Counted from the first letter of the stretch, positions 16,258 to 25,050 are shown. The stretch is 64,000 nucleotides of DNA from Oscillospiraceae bacterium (GCA_902787975.1 CADAIP010000004.1:62001-126000); one strand, 5' to 3'. Translations and numbers: made by a program. Notes: a model not told the origin generated them from the letters alone.

Positions 16258-18099
16258 ATGAAGAGATTTTTGGGAAAGATGTTTGGAGTATTGCTCACTG
16301 TTGCGATATTGATGAGCCTTATTCCTGCAACAGTTGTTTCAGCTGAATCGACCGGCATGGTAAAGAAACTGAGCAGGTTCGACGTTTTTCTTGATGGTGA
16401 CATCATTGGCTTGTGTGAGGAGGGTACTAGTGTTTTTATCGACATTGATCCTGATGGTGTGCGAGATGGTAATTTTCTTGCTACCGGTGGAGCACAGTCT
16501 ATTACAATCAGCAAAGACGAAGAAGGCTACGCTGAAGTTGTGTTAGGCGGAAATAGTAAACCGATAGTACTTGCTAACCCCAGTAGTTATGATGCAATTT
16601 TGTACACGGGTGGCAAAGGTACGTCAAGAACAGATCTTATAACCTTTACTTCCATATCTTTATCTGAAGCTGTAAAAAGGTTGATAGATAATATCCCTGA
16701 AGCATTCACAGTTGACGATGAAGACTTAATTGTTGCAGCAAGAGAAGCTTATGACCGTCTTGGAGATCTGGCGGGTAAAATAGATGAAGATCATACCAAT
16801 AAACTTTTGGCAGCAGAAGCTGATCTTCAGACTATGAAGGATGAAAAGGCTGCCCAGGATGTAATCGATGCTATCGAAGCTTTGCCGGAAAATATAACTC
16901 TTGATAACGAAGGCGATATTGCTAATGCCAGAGCTGCACTTGAAAACCTTACAGAAGATCAGCGTAAATTAGTTCCTGCTGATACGATTGATAAGCTCGA
17001 GGCTGCTGAAGCTGCTTTAGTTGCTTTAAAGGCTGAGCAGGGACCTAGTGAAGAAGATCTTGCAGCTGCTCAAAATGTGACGGATCTGCTTAATCATCTT
17101 CCTGATCCGGAAGATGTAACTCTCGGTGATGCAGAGAAGATTGCCAATGCGAGACAAGCGGTTAATGAGCTTACAAACGAACAGCGCAGTTTGATCGAGG
17201 AAGGACTTCTTTCTTTGCTTGAGAAAGATGAAGCTGCTTTGAAGGCATTACAGGATGGAGCTTCTGATGGTGATGAAGATGCTGCTCTTGCCAAAGCAGT
17301 TGCTGATAAGATCGCGGCTCTTCCTGAACCTGGTGATGTAACTATCAATGATGAATACGCAATTAATGAAGCGCTTGTTTCCTACAATGATCTGACACCT
17401 GATCAGAAGGCTTTGATCAGTGATGAACTGATGGCTAAGCTTAACAGTGATCTTATTGCACTTGATCTTTTGCTCATTGATTATTACATGGATATCGGTG
17501 AAAAGCTGTTGGCTGATTACGGCAACGTGATGTCTGCTGACAGAAAGACTGAACTCCAGGAAGCAATGGATAATGCTAATGCTGTTTTGAATGCTGATGC
17601 TATTTCCCGTGACGATTTAGAGAATGTCATACTCGATCTTGTCATTGCTTTGCTTAAGGCAGATGAAGAACTCGAAGGGATCTATACGATCACTGACGAT
17701 TCAGGTGCCAAGTGGGCTCAGGGTAGCACAACCGGTCTTACATTCAGAATCGTTCAGGAAGGTATAGATGATGATGCATATGAATTCTTTGAAGATGGTG
17801 GCTGCTATATCGAAATAGACGGTAAGATCCTTGATATAAGCCAATTCACATATGCAGAGGGTAGTGTCATTATTACGATTTTGCCTGAATACCTTAAAAC
17901 ATTGTCACTTGGTGAACACACGATTACGATTAAGTTCTCCAATGCAACCGTTACAACCAAATTCACGGTTGCCCCTGCTTCCAGCATTCCTTCATCAGGT
18001 GAAGCTGTAAGCACTGCTGCTATCGCAGGTGTTTCTGTAATCGCACTTGCCGGCATCGTACTCTTCATGAGAAAGCGTTACACTGCCGAGAAGAACTGA
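16258..18099 (+). CDS. Secreted cell-surface protein with four helical repeats and a C-terminal anchor
   Basis: 613 residues. A signal peptide (cleavage likely after the VVSA ending at residue 29) is followed by a beta-type region, then four repeats of about 65 residues from about residue 140 to 405; each has an I-x-ALPE or LPEP start, a DxxxIxxAR helix and an LTxxQRxLV helix (for example ENLTEDQRKLV, NELTNEQRSLI). These look like the helical-bundle modules of clostridial surface proteins. A C-terminal Ig-like domain (GSTTGLTFR ... LSLGEHTITIKF) is of the kind common in Lachnospiraceae and relatives. The end is SIPSSGEAVS, one transmembrane helix and RKRY: a membrane anchor, and perhaps a variant sortase signal (IPSSG rather than LPxTG). 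Ligand unknown. Confidence 0.75.
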   Translation: MKRFLGKMFGVLLTVAILMSLIPATVVSAESTGMVKKLSRFDVFLDGDIIGLCEEGTSVFIDIDPDGVRDGNFLATGGAQSITISKDEEGYAEVVLGGNSKPIVLANPSSYDAILYTGGKGTSRTDLITFTSISLSEAVKRLIDNIPEAFTVDDEDLIVAAREAYDRLGDLAGKIDEDHTNKLLAAEADLQTMKDEKAAQDVIDAIEALPENITLDNEGDIANARAALENLTEDQRKLVPADTIDKLEAAEAALVALKAEQGPSEEDLAAAQNVTDLLNHLPDPEDVTLGDAEKIANARQAVNELTNEQRSLIEEGLLSLLEKDEAALKALQDGASDGDEDAALAKAVADKIAALPEPGDVTINDEYAINEALVSYNDLTPDQKALISDELMAKLNSDLIALDLLLIDYYMDIGEKLLADYGNVMSADRKTELQEAMDNANAVLNADAISRDDLENVILDLVIALLKADEELEGIYTITDDSGAKWAQGSTTGLTFRIVQEGIDDDAYEFFEDGGCYIEIDGKILDISQFTYAEGSVIITILPEYLKTLSLGEHTITIKFSNATVTTKFTVAPASSIPSSGEAVSTAAIAGVSVIALAGIVLFMRKRYTAEKN

Positions 18100-18120
18100 T
18101 CAGTTATTCTTAAACCAATC

Positions 18121-18158
18121 AAAAAGAGGTTCACTTCATGAAGTGAACCTCTTTTTTC
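18121..18158. terminator. Perfect palindromic bidirectional terminator
   Basis: AGAGGTTCACTTCA and its exact complement TGAAGTGAACCTCT abut with no unpaired spacer, and flanking A5 and T6 runs extend the palindrome. It terminates both the surface-protein gene and the small minus-strand membrane-protein gene; the latter's last codons and stop lie inside the stem. Confidence 0.9.
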
Positions 18159-18340
18159 TTAATTGATCGATTAAATTTCGGAAGCGTAATCTGCTTTTCG
18201 CGAGCTTCAGCTGTCCTAAAGGCCCGTTCATACTTATCATACCAGTGAATGTTTCTATACCAGTAAATGCTAAAAGCAGCGGCAAGCAAAATGATTATTG
18301 ATAACAAAGCAATTCCTGCAATCTTCAACGCTTTCTTCAT
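18131..18340 (-). CDS. Small single-pass membrane protein of unknown function
   Basis: 69 residues. A basic start MKKALKIAG is followed by one hydrophobic helix (IALLSIIILLAAAFSIYWY) and a charged, Lys/Arg-rich tail, so the tail is predicted to be outside or, if the helix is an uncleaved signal anchor, at the surface. No family is recognised. The start at 18340 has AAGGAG eight bases upstream; the frame extends upstream without a site. Coding seems real because of that ribosome site and the shared terminator, though the final residues (KKEVHFMK) are read from the terminator stem itself. Confidence 0.55.
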   Translation of the reverse strand: MKKALKIAGIALLSIIILLAAAFSIYWYRNIHWYDKYERAFRTAEAREKQITLPKFNRSIKKKEVHFMK

Positions 18341-18496
18341 ACAAAATCTCCTTATTCGGTTTATATGAAAATTGTAATAATCAGTTGCAGTGCTATCCAC
18401 CAACCTGAATTGTCAATATTCTTGTTGCTTTGTTATGTTTGGTTGCATCCGATCTAACTATGCATATAACTGTTGATTATCTTCACTAACAAAAAA

Positions 18497-18523
18497 CGGG
18501 GTGCCTCTGATCGAGACACCCCG
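18497..18523 (-). terminator. Terminator of the SPFH/zinc-ribbon gene
   Basis: On the minus strand CGGGGTGTCTC and GAGGCACCCCG pair (one G-U) around GATCA, followed by TTTTTT. It is a member of the TGTCTC...GAGGCA set. Confidence 0.9.
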
Positions 18524-18553
18524 CGAATGGATTTATTTAAGAACCGATGGATC

Positions 18554-19927
18554 TTATTCGATCTTTGTACCGCACTCAGGGCAGAACTTAGGCATATTGC
18601 CGTCAGCGGGCTTGAAGCCGCACTTAGGGCAAGCTGCAGGTGCTGCTGCAGGCTGAGGCTTACCACAGTTACCGCAGAACTTACCTGTATTGCCTGTCTG
18701 ACCGCAAGAGCATGTCCATCCAGCTGCTGCAGGTGCCGGCTGAGGCTGTCCGCAGTTGCTGCAGAACTTACCTGTGTTGCCGCCCTGGCCGCAAGAACAT
18801 GTCCAACCAGCTGCTACGGGAGCTGCCTGCTGAACGGGAGCCTGAGCTGCGCCGCCGAAGAAACCGCCCTGCTGAACAGGAGCCTGCTGTGCTGCATTAA
18901 TTCCTGCTGCTGTAGCCTGGTTGCCGCCTACTGCGCCCATCATGCCGAGACCCATAAAGCCGTTAACTGCGCCGTTAGCGTTAGCACCAGCTGCCTTCAT
19001 AGCCTCTGTCTGACCGAGAGCAACAGCTGCGCCGAGAGCACCGGGATCCTGACCATAGAGCTTTGCTTCGTCGACCTTCTCGATTCTCTCACGTGACTTA
19101 TCGTCAGGTGTAACGGAAGCGATAGCAACAGTCTCTACAACGATACCTCTCTTCTGGAGCCATTCGTCATCAAGGCAGTCAGCCATGTATCTTCTGAACT
19201 CACCCTGCTTTGAAGGCAATGTTGAGAACATGATGCCGTTCGGGTAAGGGCCGCCGCACTTATTGAGTGTTTCTGTAATATTGTCAAGGAACTCAAGACG
19301 AGGCTGCATCGGCTTAGCAGGTGTTCCCATGAACTCTGCAACCGTGTACTCATCCTTAACGTTACCAACGATGTTTCTGAAGAACGTAACAGGATTCTCA
19401 ACTCTGAATGAGAATGTACCGTTCAAACGAATATAGATGTTACGGTATTCAGGGTCTGCGTAAGGTACGGGTGAAGGTGTACCGAAGTTCTGATTCATCA
19501 TCTCGAGCTTGTTTACGAAGTAAACTCTCTGCTGCTGCTGAATCTCTCCGCCCATCTTCATACGGTTCCAGATGTCACCGATAGACTGCTTTACGTTCTC
19601 ACCGAAATTCTTGTTTGCAAGAATTGAAGGAGCTGTTGATGTATCCCACTTATAAGCGCCTGCATCGGAAACAACGTCTACGATCTCACCGTTGTTAACG
19701 AGGAGGCAGAAGCATCCCTCAGGTACGTTGATGACGGAGCCGTTGGAGATAACTTCGGAATTACCCTTGTTTCTTCCCTTCTCCATCTTGTTAGCGCCCT
19801 TCTTAACAAGAATATCCTGACCTAATGAATCCTGAGTAAAAAACTCAAGGTACTGATCCTGAATCTGGCTGGAAATAGAATCAAAGGTTGTTCCTGCCAC
19901 ATTCTTGATTAAGCTAATCAATCCCAT
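18554..19927 (-). CDS. SPFH/virion-core (YdjI-like) protein with C-terminal zinc ribbons
   Basis: 457 residues. Residues 1 to about 290 match the SPFH-type, so-called virion core family (MGLISLIKNVAGTTFDS; VPEGCFCLLVNNGEIVDVV; NIYIRLNGTFSFRVENP), related to Bacillus subtilis YdjI. A Gly/Ala/Gln-rich linker follows, then three zinc-ribbon-like units: CSCGQGGNTGKFCSNCG, CSCGQTGNTGKFCGNCG and CPKCGFKPADGNMPKFCPECG. The first two are near-identical duplicates. YdjI-type proteins are linked to membrane stress and often occur with PspA or YdjH-like partners, none of which is adjacent here. It is monocistronic, with its own terminator. The exact role is unknown. Confidence 0.85.
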   Translation of the reverse strand: MGLISLIKNVAGTTFDSISSQIQDQYLEFFTQDSLGQDILVKKGANKMEKGRNKGNSEVISNGSVINVPEGCFCLLVNNGEIVDVVSDAGAYKWDTSTAPSILANKNFGENVKQSIGDIWNRMKMGGEIQQQQRVYFVNKLEMMNQNFGTPSPVPYADPEYRNIYIRLNGTFSFRVENPVTFFRNIVGNVKDEYTVAEFMGTPAKPMQPRLEFLDNITETLNKCGGPYPNGIMFSTLPSKQGEFRRYMADCLDDEWLQKRGIVVETVAIASVTPDDKSRERIEKVDEAKLYGQDPGALGAAVALGQTEAMKAAGANANGAVNGFMGLGMMGAVGGNQATAAGINAAQQAPVQQGGFFGGAAQAPVQQAAPVAAGWTCSCGQGGNTGKFCSNCGQPQPAPAAAGWTCSCGQTGNTGKFCGNCGKPQPAAAPAACPKCGFKPADGNMPKFCPECGTKIE

Positions 19928-20002
19928 ATTTAATTCCTCCTAAGGTACTTGGTCGAAAATAACTCCGCCGATAAAAATAATATCATTTATTTGATAAAAC
20001 AA

Positions 20003-20024
20003 CAATGATTTTACATAATCATTG
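20003..20024 (-). terminator. Probable terminator of the pyrophosphatase operon
   Basis: CAATGATT and AATCATTG pair around a six-base loop, and TTGTTTTATC follows on the minus strand. The AT-rich stem makes this moderate; it lies 33 bases after the ppaC stop. Confidence 0.5.
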
Positions 20025-20056
20025 GAGCAGATATTTGAAAATATAAAACTGCAATA

Positions 20057-21673
20057 TCAGCCCCACAATGCAGTAAGCATCGGGATGATCTGCTTTTTAC
20101 GGCTCATTACGCCAGGAAGGAACAGTTCGTTGTCATGAGCTTCGGCCGAGAAAGCATTTTGAATCGTATCATCACTGCCGATATAAAGCAGCACGGTACC
20201 TTCAACAAGAACATCTGTCAGCATCAGCATGATCATGTCATAACCGTTCTTTTTCTTGAGCATCTCCATAGTCTCAAGGAACTCACCTTTTCTGGCGATC
20301 ATTGAATTCGAGTCTACACAGATGATCTGGCTTACGCCGAGTGTCTGCCCTGCAATATGGAATTCCTTAAAGTCTGTTTTGATGAGATGCTCCGCACTCT
20401 GTTCAAGAATGCCTGAAGCATCATAAAGCTCAGCGCCTATCTCCTCTATCGATATGCCGGCTATCTTGGCAAGACGCCCTGCAAGGACCTTGTCACGTTC
20501 AGTGCATGTGGGAGACTTAAACATAACCGTGTCAGAAAGGATGGCAGACACCATAAGACCTGCCATGGCAGGAGCCGGTGTAACGCCGCTTTCCTGATAC
20601 ATCTCGGCAATAATGGTCGTTGTGCTTCCGACAGTCTCATTACGCACGTTGATAGGCTGTGTTGTCTGTATGTCTGCAAGTCTGTGATGGTCGATTATCT
20701 CAAGAAGTTCTGCCTGCTCAAGACCCGGAACAGACTGCGCCGATTCATTGTGGTCGACAAGAACTATATTCTTTCTATTAGGTCTCAAGAGATGGTATCT
20801 GGAGAGTGTTCCGACAACCTTATCATTTTCATCGAGCACGGGATAGCTTCTGAATCGGCTCTTTAGAATTGTATCTCGAACGTCATCAATGTAATCCGTA
20901 AGATGGAAACATACTATTCCCTCTCTGACGCATACACGCTCGATCGGCATGGACTGGCAGATCATCTTGGATGTTCTGAGCGCATCAAACGGTGTGTAAA
21001 TTACACAGGTGTCACGGTCTTTATACTGATCGATAAGGTCCTTATCGATATTGACACCGCAGAGGATCAGCGCATTAACATTCTTTCCAAGTGCATACTT
21101 GATCATGTCAGGCTGGTTGCCGCAGAGAACAATCTTGTCACTGTCCGTGAACGAAGGCAGATTGCCGTTTACGGGCAGAGCGATAGTAATGTCTCCCGAA
21201 ATGGTATCCGCACTCTTTCCGTCTTTTGCTATCTGACCTTCGATAACTCCGAGAAGGTTAAAGAGCGGCAGATCGGTAATGTGAGGGTTTTCGACGGTGC
21301 CGAGTGTATAAGTGGCAATGTCTCCTGCAGAAAGAGTGCCGAAGAGCGTGCCGTCGGAATTGACGACAGGTATCGATGTTGTACCGTCATCGTTCATCGT
21401 CTTCCATGCGCGGTTCAAAGTAGCCGAAGGTTCTAAAACAGGAGGTTTATCAAACTCGATATCACTTACCTGTGTCCTTACGTCCTTGATCCTTACCGGA
21501 GAAGAGAAGCCGAATTTGGCAAGCATTCTCTTGGTTTCATCGCTTAAGTGATCTAATCTTCCGGCAACATAATTTCTGTCACCTGCTGCATTTCGAAGTG
21601 CGGCATAAGCCATTGCGGATACAACAGCATCAGTGTCAGGGTTTCTGTGGCCTACAACATAAACCGTATTCAT
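20057..21673 (-). CDS. ppaC: Manganese-dependent family II inorganic pyrophosphatase with CBS and DRTGG domains
   Basis: 538 residues, far longer than the roughly 310-residue catalytic form. The DHH N-terminal segment (GHRNPDTDAVVSAMAYA) is followed by a CBS domain, a DRTGG domain (about 130-230), a second CBS domain (IDDVRDTILKSRFRSYPVLDENDKVVGTLS), then the rest of the catalytic part: LVDHNES, IIDHHRLADI, GSTTTIIAEMY, and the C-terminal GVMSRKKQIIP. Known CBS-PPases of clostridia are inhibited by AMP/ADP and activated by ATP and diadenosine polyphosphates, so phosphate release from PPi should sense adenylate charge. It is the last gene of a four-gene run with an ABC transporter and a P-loop protein; an AAGGG ribosome site lies before the ATG. 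Confidence 0.95.
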   Translation of the reverse strand: MNTVYVVGHRNPDTDAVVSAMAYAALRNAAGDRNYVAGRLDHLSDETKRMLAKFGFSSPVRIKDVRTQVSDIEFDKPPVLEPSATLNRAWKTMNDDGTTSIPVVNSDGTLFGTLSAGDIATYTLGTVENPHITDLPLFNLLGVIEGQIAKDGKSADTISGDITIALPVNGNLPSFTDSDKIVLCGNQPDMIKYALGKNVNALILCGVNIDKDLIDQYKDRDTCVIYTPFDALRTSKMICQSMPIERVCVREGIVCFHLTDYIDDVRDTILKSRFRSYPVLDENDKVVGTLSRYHLLRPNRKNIVLVDHNESAQSVPGLEQAELLEIIDHHRLADIQTTQPINVRNETVGSTTTIIAEMYQESGVTPAPAMAGLMVSAILSDTVMFKSPTCTERDKVLAGRLAKIAGISIEEIGAELYDASGILEQSAEHLIKTDFKEFHIAGQTLGVSQIICVDSNSMIARKGEFLETMEMLKKKNGYDMIMLMLTDVLVEGTVLLYIGSDDTIQNAFSAEAHDNELFLPGVMSRKKQIIPMLTALWG

Positions 21674-21706
21674 ATAACGATCCCTTCCGGAACAAACGGT
21701 TCCAAA

Positions 21707-22384
21707 TCAGTATGCGTAATGGATCTTTCTCTCCATTCTGAAGAGCTCATGATCATTAAGCTTTCCTTCAGGAATGTCAACGCCTTCCATCACACAGTTG
21801 GCAATAAGCGGAATACCCGTAAGCTTTGATGCTTCAAGGATCTTCTTCTCTCCTTCTTCGAGCATCTCCGCAGTAGTCTCTTCAAGAAGATTCGTATTGT
21901 TGAGATAACCGTCGATCTTAAAGCCTGCCGCAGAAGTAAGTTCATTTGTCATTATCGCGATCTGCTCAGGATCTGAAGTAAAAGGTCTTAACGTGTTAAC
22001 TGCCATGTAAATGGCTGTATCCGTATTCTCGATTCTCTTTTTGATGGAACCGAGAACGATGGCACCCATATCTTCTCCTCCGATATCGAAAATGCCCTGA
22101 TAGGATTCATCATCGAATATAACGTACATTTCAGGAGTAAGGACCGGAGCATCAACGTTGGATCCGGCATACAAAGGCGTGATCAACCTTACGCCAGCTT
22201 CTTCAAGAACAGCACCGCAGTCTGATGAACGGTAGAAAGGATTAACGATATCAAGATCCGCAATGAGAAGCTTCTTGTCCGGCAGCGCTTTTCGCTGGGC
22301 AAGAGACATGTTGACGGCAATCTCGGATTTACCGCTTCCGTAAGCGCCGATTATGATTGTTAAACGGTGATCAAGATAAAACAT
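21707..22384 (-). CDS. SIMIBI-class P-loop ATPase/GTPase of unknown function
   Basis: 225 residues. A clear Walker A motif GAYGSGKSEIAVNM lies near the N-terminus, ADLDIVNPFYRSSD resembles the switch I region of MinD/CobQ-like proteins, and FDIGGEDMGAIVLG is the Walker B/switch II region; VNTLRPFTSD and NNTNLLEET are later conserved-looking segments. These place it among CobQ/CobB/MinD-type nucleotide-dependent proteins, but the target is not known to me. Its ATG overlaps the TGA of the upstream ABC permease (TGATG), so translation is coupled, and ppaC follows 33 bases later. No membrane segment is seen. Confidence 0.7.
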   Translation of the reverse strand: MFYLDHRLTIIIGAYGSGKSEIAVNMSLAQRKALPDKKLLIADLDIVNPFYRSSDCGAVLEEAGVRLITPLYAGSNVDAPVLTPEMYVIFDDESYQGIFDIGGEDMGAIVLGSIKKRIENTDTAIYMAVNTLRPFTSDPEQIAIMTNELTSAAGFKIDGYLNNTNLLEETTAEMLEEGEKKILEASKLTGIPLIANCVMEGVDIPEGKLNDHELFRMERKIHYAY

Positions 22385-23448
22385 CAGAACATATTCTTCT
22401 TTCTAAAGACTACAAAACCATAGGCTGCGATTACCGTCATCCAGGCAACCGACTTGCCGATATATATCCAGTTAAGTTCATCGTAGGATATCTGCATCGA
22501 ATCGATCTTTCTGTACTGCTGAGGCGTAACCTGGGCCATATCATCCAGCATGAACGACTGGGTTATGAAATGATTCGAGAAATCAAGTTCTTTCTGATAC
22601 TCAATGCTGTTACTTATAAGGCTTGTGACACCGCCGGCCTGGTAGTCTCCTTCAAATCCGAACGGAGAGACTACATAGACAGGATGGAATATCTTCCAGC
22701 CGATACCCATATAAGCATCTTTGTCATTCTTTTCGATGAGTTCATCAGCAGTATCATCATCAAGGTAACCTAATTCGACTAATTCCTCGTAATTCTCGTT
22801 TCTTACCTCAAGATACCCGTCACATGCCTTACCGGGCGTGTTGAAATAACCGATTACGGATGCAACTGCATTTGATGAGAGAGCAATAAGTATACTGAGG
22901 ATCAAAGGCAACGCTCGTCTTCTGAAGATAACGGCAAGAACTGTAAAGGATACGGTCATTACAAGGAAAACGACTATCGCAGTCGCGAATCTGGCAAACA
23001 TCTCTCCTCCGTTCAGATCGACTCCGATACCGGATACGGCAACTCCGAACAAAGCCGAAGCAATATAGATCACGCAAAGACATATAGTGGCAACCATCTG
23101 CGTAACTATATAAGAACCATAGATTGCGATCCTTGAGTGGCCTGAGATTATCTTATTTCTTATGATACCGTCAGAATAATCCCTGCCTATATGCAGACAG
23201 GTAAACAGCGCGATGAACTTAGGGAGTTCAGTAATAAATGCAACTGCGATCATCCATGTGAGGTATTGGATCTCATCTGTTCCAAGACGGACAGGTCCGA
23301 ACTTGATTCCGTCAGAAAGATCCAAAGTAATCAGTGCACGGTATAAAACAGCTGTCAGAACAGGCCAGATAACGCTGAATCCGGCAATTATCCAGAAGAA
23401 GATACTCTTAAAAATACGTCTGAATTCAAATCCGAGAAGTTTAAGCAT
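22384..23448 (-). CDS. ABC-2 type transporter permease
   Basis: 354-residue membrane protein with about six hydrophobic segments and a large polar loop (about 200-300), the layout of ABC-2 permeases. The early helices include the HIGRDYSDGIIRNKIISGHSR segment, read in parts, which is shared by many Firmicutes ABC-2 permeases. The start at 23448 has GGAGG eight bases upstream and overlaps the end of the ATPase gene by eight bases (ATG within the ATPase stop region). Together with the ATPase it forms a small exporter; the cargo is unknown. Confidence 0.85.
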   Translation of the reverse strand: MLKLLGFEFRRIFKSIFFWIIAGFSVIWPVLTAVLYRALITLDLSDGIKFGPVRLGTDEIQYLTWMIAVAFITELPKFIALFTCLHIGRDYSDGIIRNKIISGHSRIAIYGSYIVTQMVATICLCVIYIASALFGVAVSGIGVDLNGGEMFARFATAIVVFLVMTVSFTVLAVIFRRRALPLILSILIALSSNAVASVIGYFNTPGKACDGYLEVRNENYEELVELGYLDDDTADELIEKNDKDAYMGIGWKIFHPVYVVSPFGFEGDYQAGGVTSLISNSIEYQKELDFSNHFITQSFMLDDMAQVTPQQYRKIDSMQISYDELNWIYIGKSVAWMTVIAAYGFVVFRKKNMF

Positions 23449-24349
23449 TGGACTCACCTCCGACAAGCTTTACAAAGTAAGTCTCAAGGTCAGTCTCTCT
23501 GGGAACTACGCGTGCAATGTTTGCTCCTGCTTCATTAGCCGCAAGAACAACATTTGTAAGGTTGAAGTAGCCCTTTGCATAAACAACACCCGTTGAACTG
23601 TCATATGTCGCAGTAAGTCCCTTTGCATTAAGCACAGGCACCAGTTTATCAGGGTTTGCCGAATAGAATTCCGTAACAAGGCCTCCGGCATCTTCAAGAG
23701 CCTCGGCCTTTATCTCTTTTACGACCCTGCCGCCTTCAACGAAAGCAAAATCAGTGGCAAGCTTTGAGAGCTCGGAAAGGATGTGGCTCGATATGATTAT
23801 CGTTACACCCCTCTCCTTATTTAACTTAATGAGCAGATCTCTTATCAGAATGATTCCCTGCGGATCAAGACCGTTGATAGGTTCATCAAGGATAAGGACT
23901 TCTGGATTGCCGCTCATTGCCATCGCAATGCCCAAACGCTGTCTCATACCGAGCGAGAACTTGCCGGCCTTTTTACTTCCGGTATTTCCGAGTCCTACAA
24001 ACTGAAGGTTTTCCTCGATTGATCCGTCGATCTTAAGACCGAGATTGATGTACTGATATACCAGATTCTCTCTGGCTGTCTGATTTGAATAGATTGAAGG
24101 AAGCTCGACCAATGCACCGACATTGCCGAGTTTCTTGTGATCAAAGCCATATTCAACGGTTCCTGATGTCGGCTTCTGAAGTCCGGATATGACTCTCATT
24201 ATCGTAGTCTTACCGGCGCCGTTCCTTCCTACAAGTCCGTAGATCGAACCCTTGGGAACGGTAAAGCTCATGGATTTCAGAGCCTGAAACTTGCCGTAGT
24301 CTTTGGTAACTTCATTAACTTTAATAATGAAATCAGTATTCTCTGCCAC
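23441..24349 (-). CDS. ABC transporter ATP-binding protein
   Basis: 302 residues. It has Walker A GRNGAGKTT, the signature LGMRQRLGIAMA preceded by FS, Walker B VLILDEPINGLDP, and the H-loop SSHILSEL. After about residue 215 a C-terminal domain of about 85 residues follows, as in BcrA/NatA-like ATPases. It starts with GTG at 24349 with AAGGAG nine bases upstream. A nine-base perfect complement of that ribosome site (GGTCTCCTT) lies upstream at 24421-24429, with a TATAAT between, so transcripts reading through from bioY could hide the site. First gene of the ATPase-permease-P-loop-ppaC run. Confidence 0.92.
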   Translation of the reverse strand: MAENTDFIIKVNEVTKDYGKFQALKSMSFTVPKGSIYGLVGRNGAGKTTIMRVISGLQKPTSGTVEYGFDHKKLGNVGALVELPSIYSNQTARENLVYQYINLGLKIDGSIEENLQFVGLGNTGSKKAGKFSLGMRQRLGIAMAMSGNPEVLILDEPINGLDPQGIILIRDLLIKLNKERGVTIIISSHILSELSKLATDFAFVEGGRVVKEIKAEALEDAGGLVTEFYSANPDKLVPVLNAKGLTATYDSSTGVVYAKGYFNLTNVVLAANEAGANIARVVPRETDLETYFVKLVGGESNA

Positions 24350-24444
24350 TTATAGGTCTCCTTATTCTCATAATCTGTCCGGTTATTCCTTCCGAAACAT
24401 ACAACATTATAACAAATTAAAAGGAGACCATTCTTAACCCAGTC

Positions 24445-25050
24445 TTAATTCTTGACCAATTTCCCCGCACGCTCGCCGATAATTACGGCAACTATAAGTT
24501 TTACGATATCAGGAATGATGAACGGAATGACACACATGGTCATAACAGCGCCAAGACCGATGGGACCTGTCTTTGCTGCATAAACGGTCATAAACCAGAT
24601 AACACCTACGATATATAAGACTACTTCAAATATGACTGAATTAATTGCGCCGAATATCCATGTTTTGACTGTGGAAGTCATAAGTTTCTTGAAAATGAGC
24701 TTTTCTAAAAGCCAATAGATCAGTCCGGCGATCAAAAATCCGACAAGAAATCCTCCGGTAGGACCGACAAGAGATGTTACTCCGCCTTTGAAACCGGCGA
24801 AAACAGGGATTCCGCAGGCACCCATCGCAAGATAGACCAGGATAGAGATCGTGCCTCTTCTTCCGCCGCAGGTAAGCATTACAGCAAGGATCGCCATAGT
24901 CTGCAAAGTAAAAGGAACCGGTCCTAAAGGGATGCTGATCCATGAACACACTGTTATCAGGGCTGCAGATATTGCAATAAGAACGAGATCATATATAAAA
25001 GCCCTGTTTTTAGTTACTTTTGACTTTGATTTAGCGCTTGCTTCCGACAT
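24445..25050 (-). CDS. bioY: Biotin transporter BioY
   Basis: 201-residue S component of the biotin ECF transporter with six transmembrane helices. Family features are ISIPLGPVPFTLQTMAI, a Gly-rich GGRRG loop, VYLAMGACGIPVFAGFKGG and LVGPTGGFLVGFL, characteristic of BioY. The start at 25050 is supported by AGAGG eight bases upstream; the frame is open 21 codons further up without a site. No bioA/B/D/F genes or EcfAT are nearby, so the cell probably imports biotin using a shared energizing module or BioY alone. It lies 72 bases downstream of the ATP-grasp gene on the same strand. Confidence 0.93.
   Translation of the reverse strand: MSEASAKSKSKVTKNRAFIYDLVLIAISAALITVCSWISIPLGPVPFTLQTMAILAVMLTCGGRRGTISILVYLAMGACGIPVFAGFKGGVTSLVGPTGGFLVGFLIAGLIYWLLEKLIFKKLMTSTVKTWIFGAINSVIFEVVLYIVGVIWFMTVYAAKTGPIGLGAVMTMCVIPFIIPDIVKLIVAVIIGERAGKLVKN

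Noticed and set aside
18473-19096. 207-residue Cys/Arg-rich plus-strand ORF
   Set aside because: Antisense to the zinc-ribbon and linker part of the SPFH gene and runs through its terminator; no start signals.
20903-21436. 177-residue plus-strand ORF
   Set aside because: Lies wholly antisense to ppaC, whose protein is a clear family match; no ribosome site.
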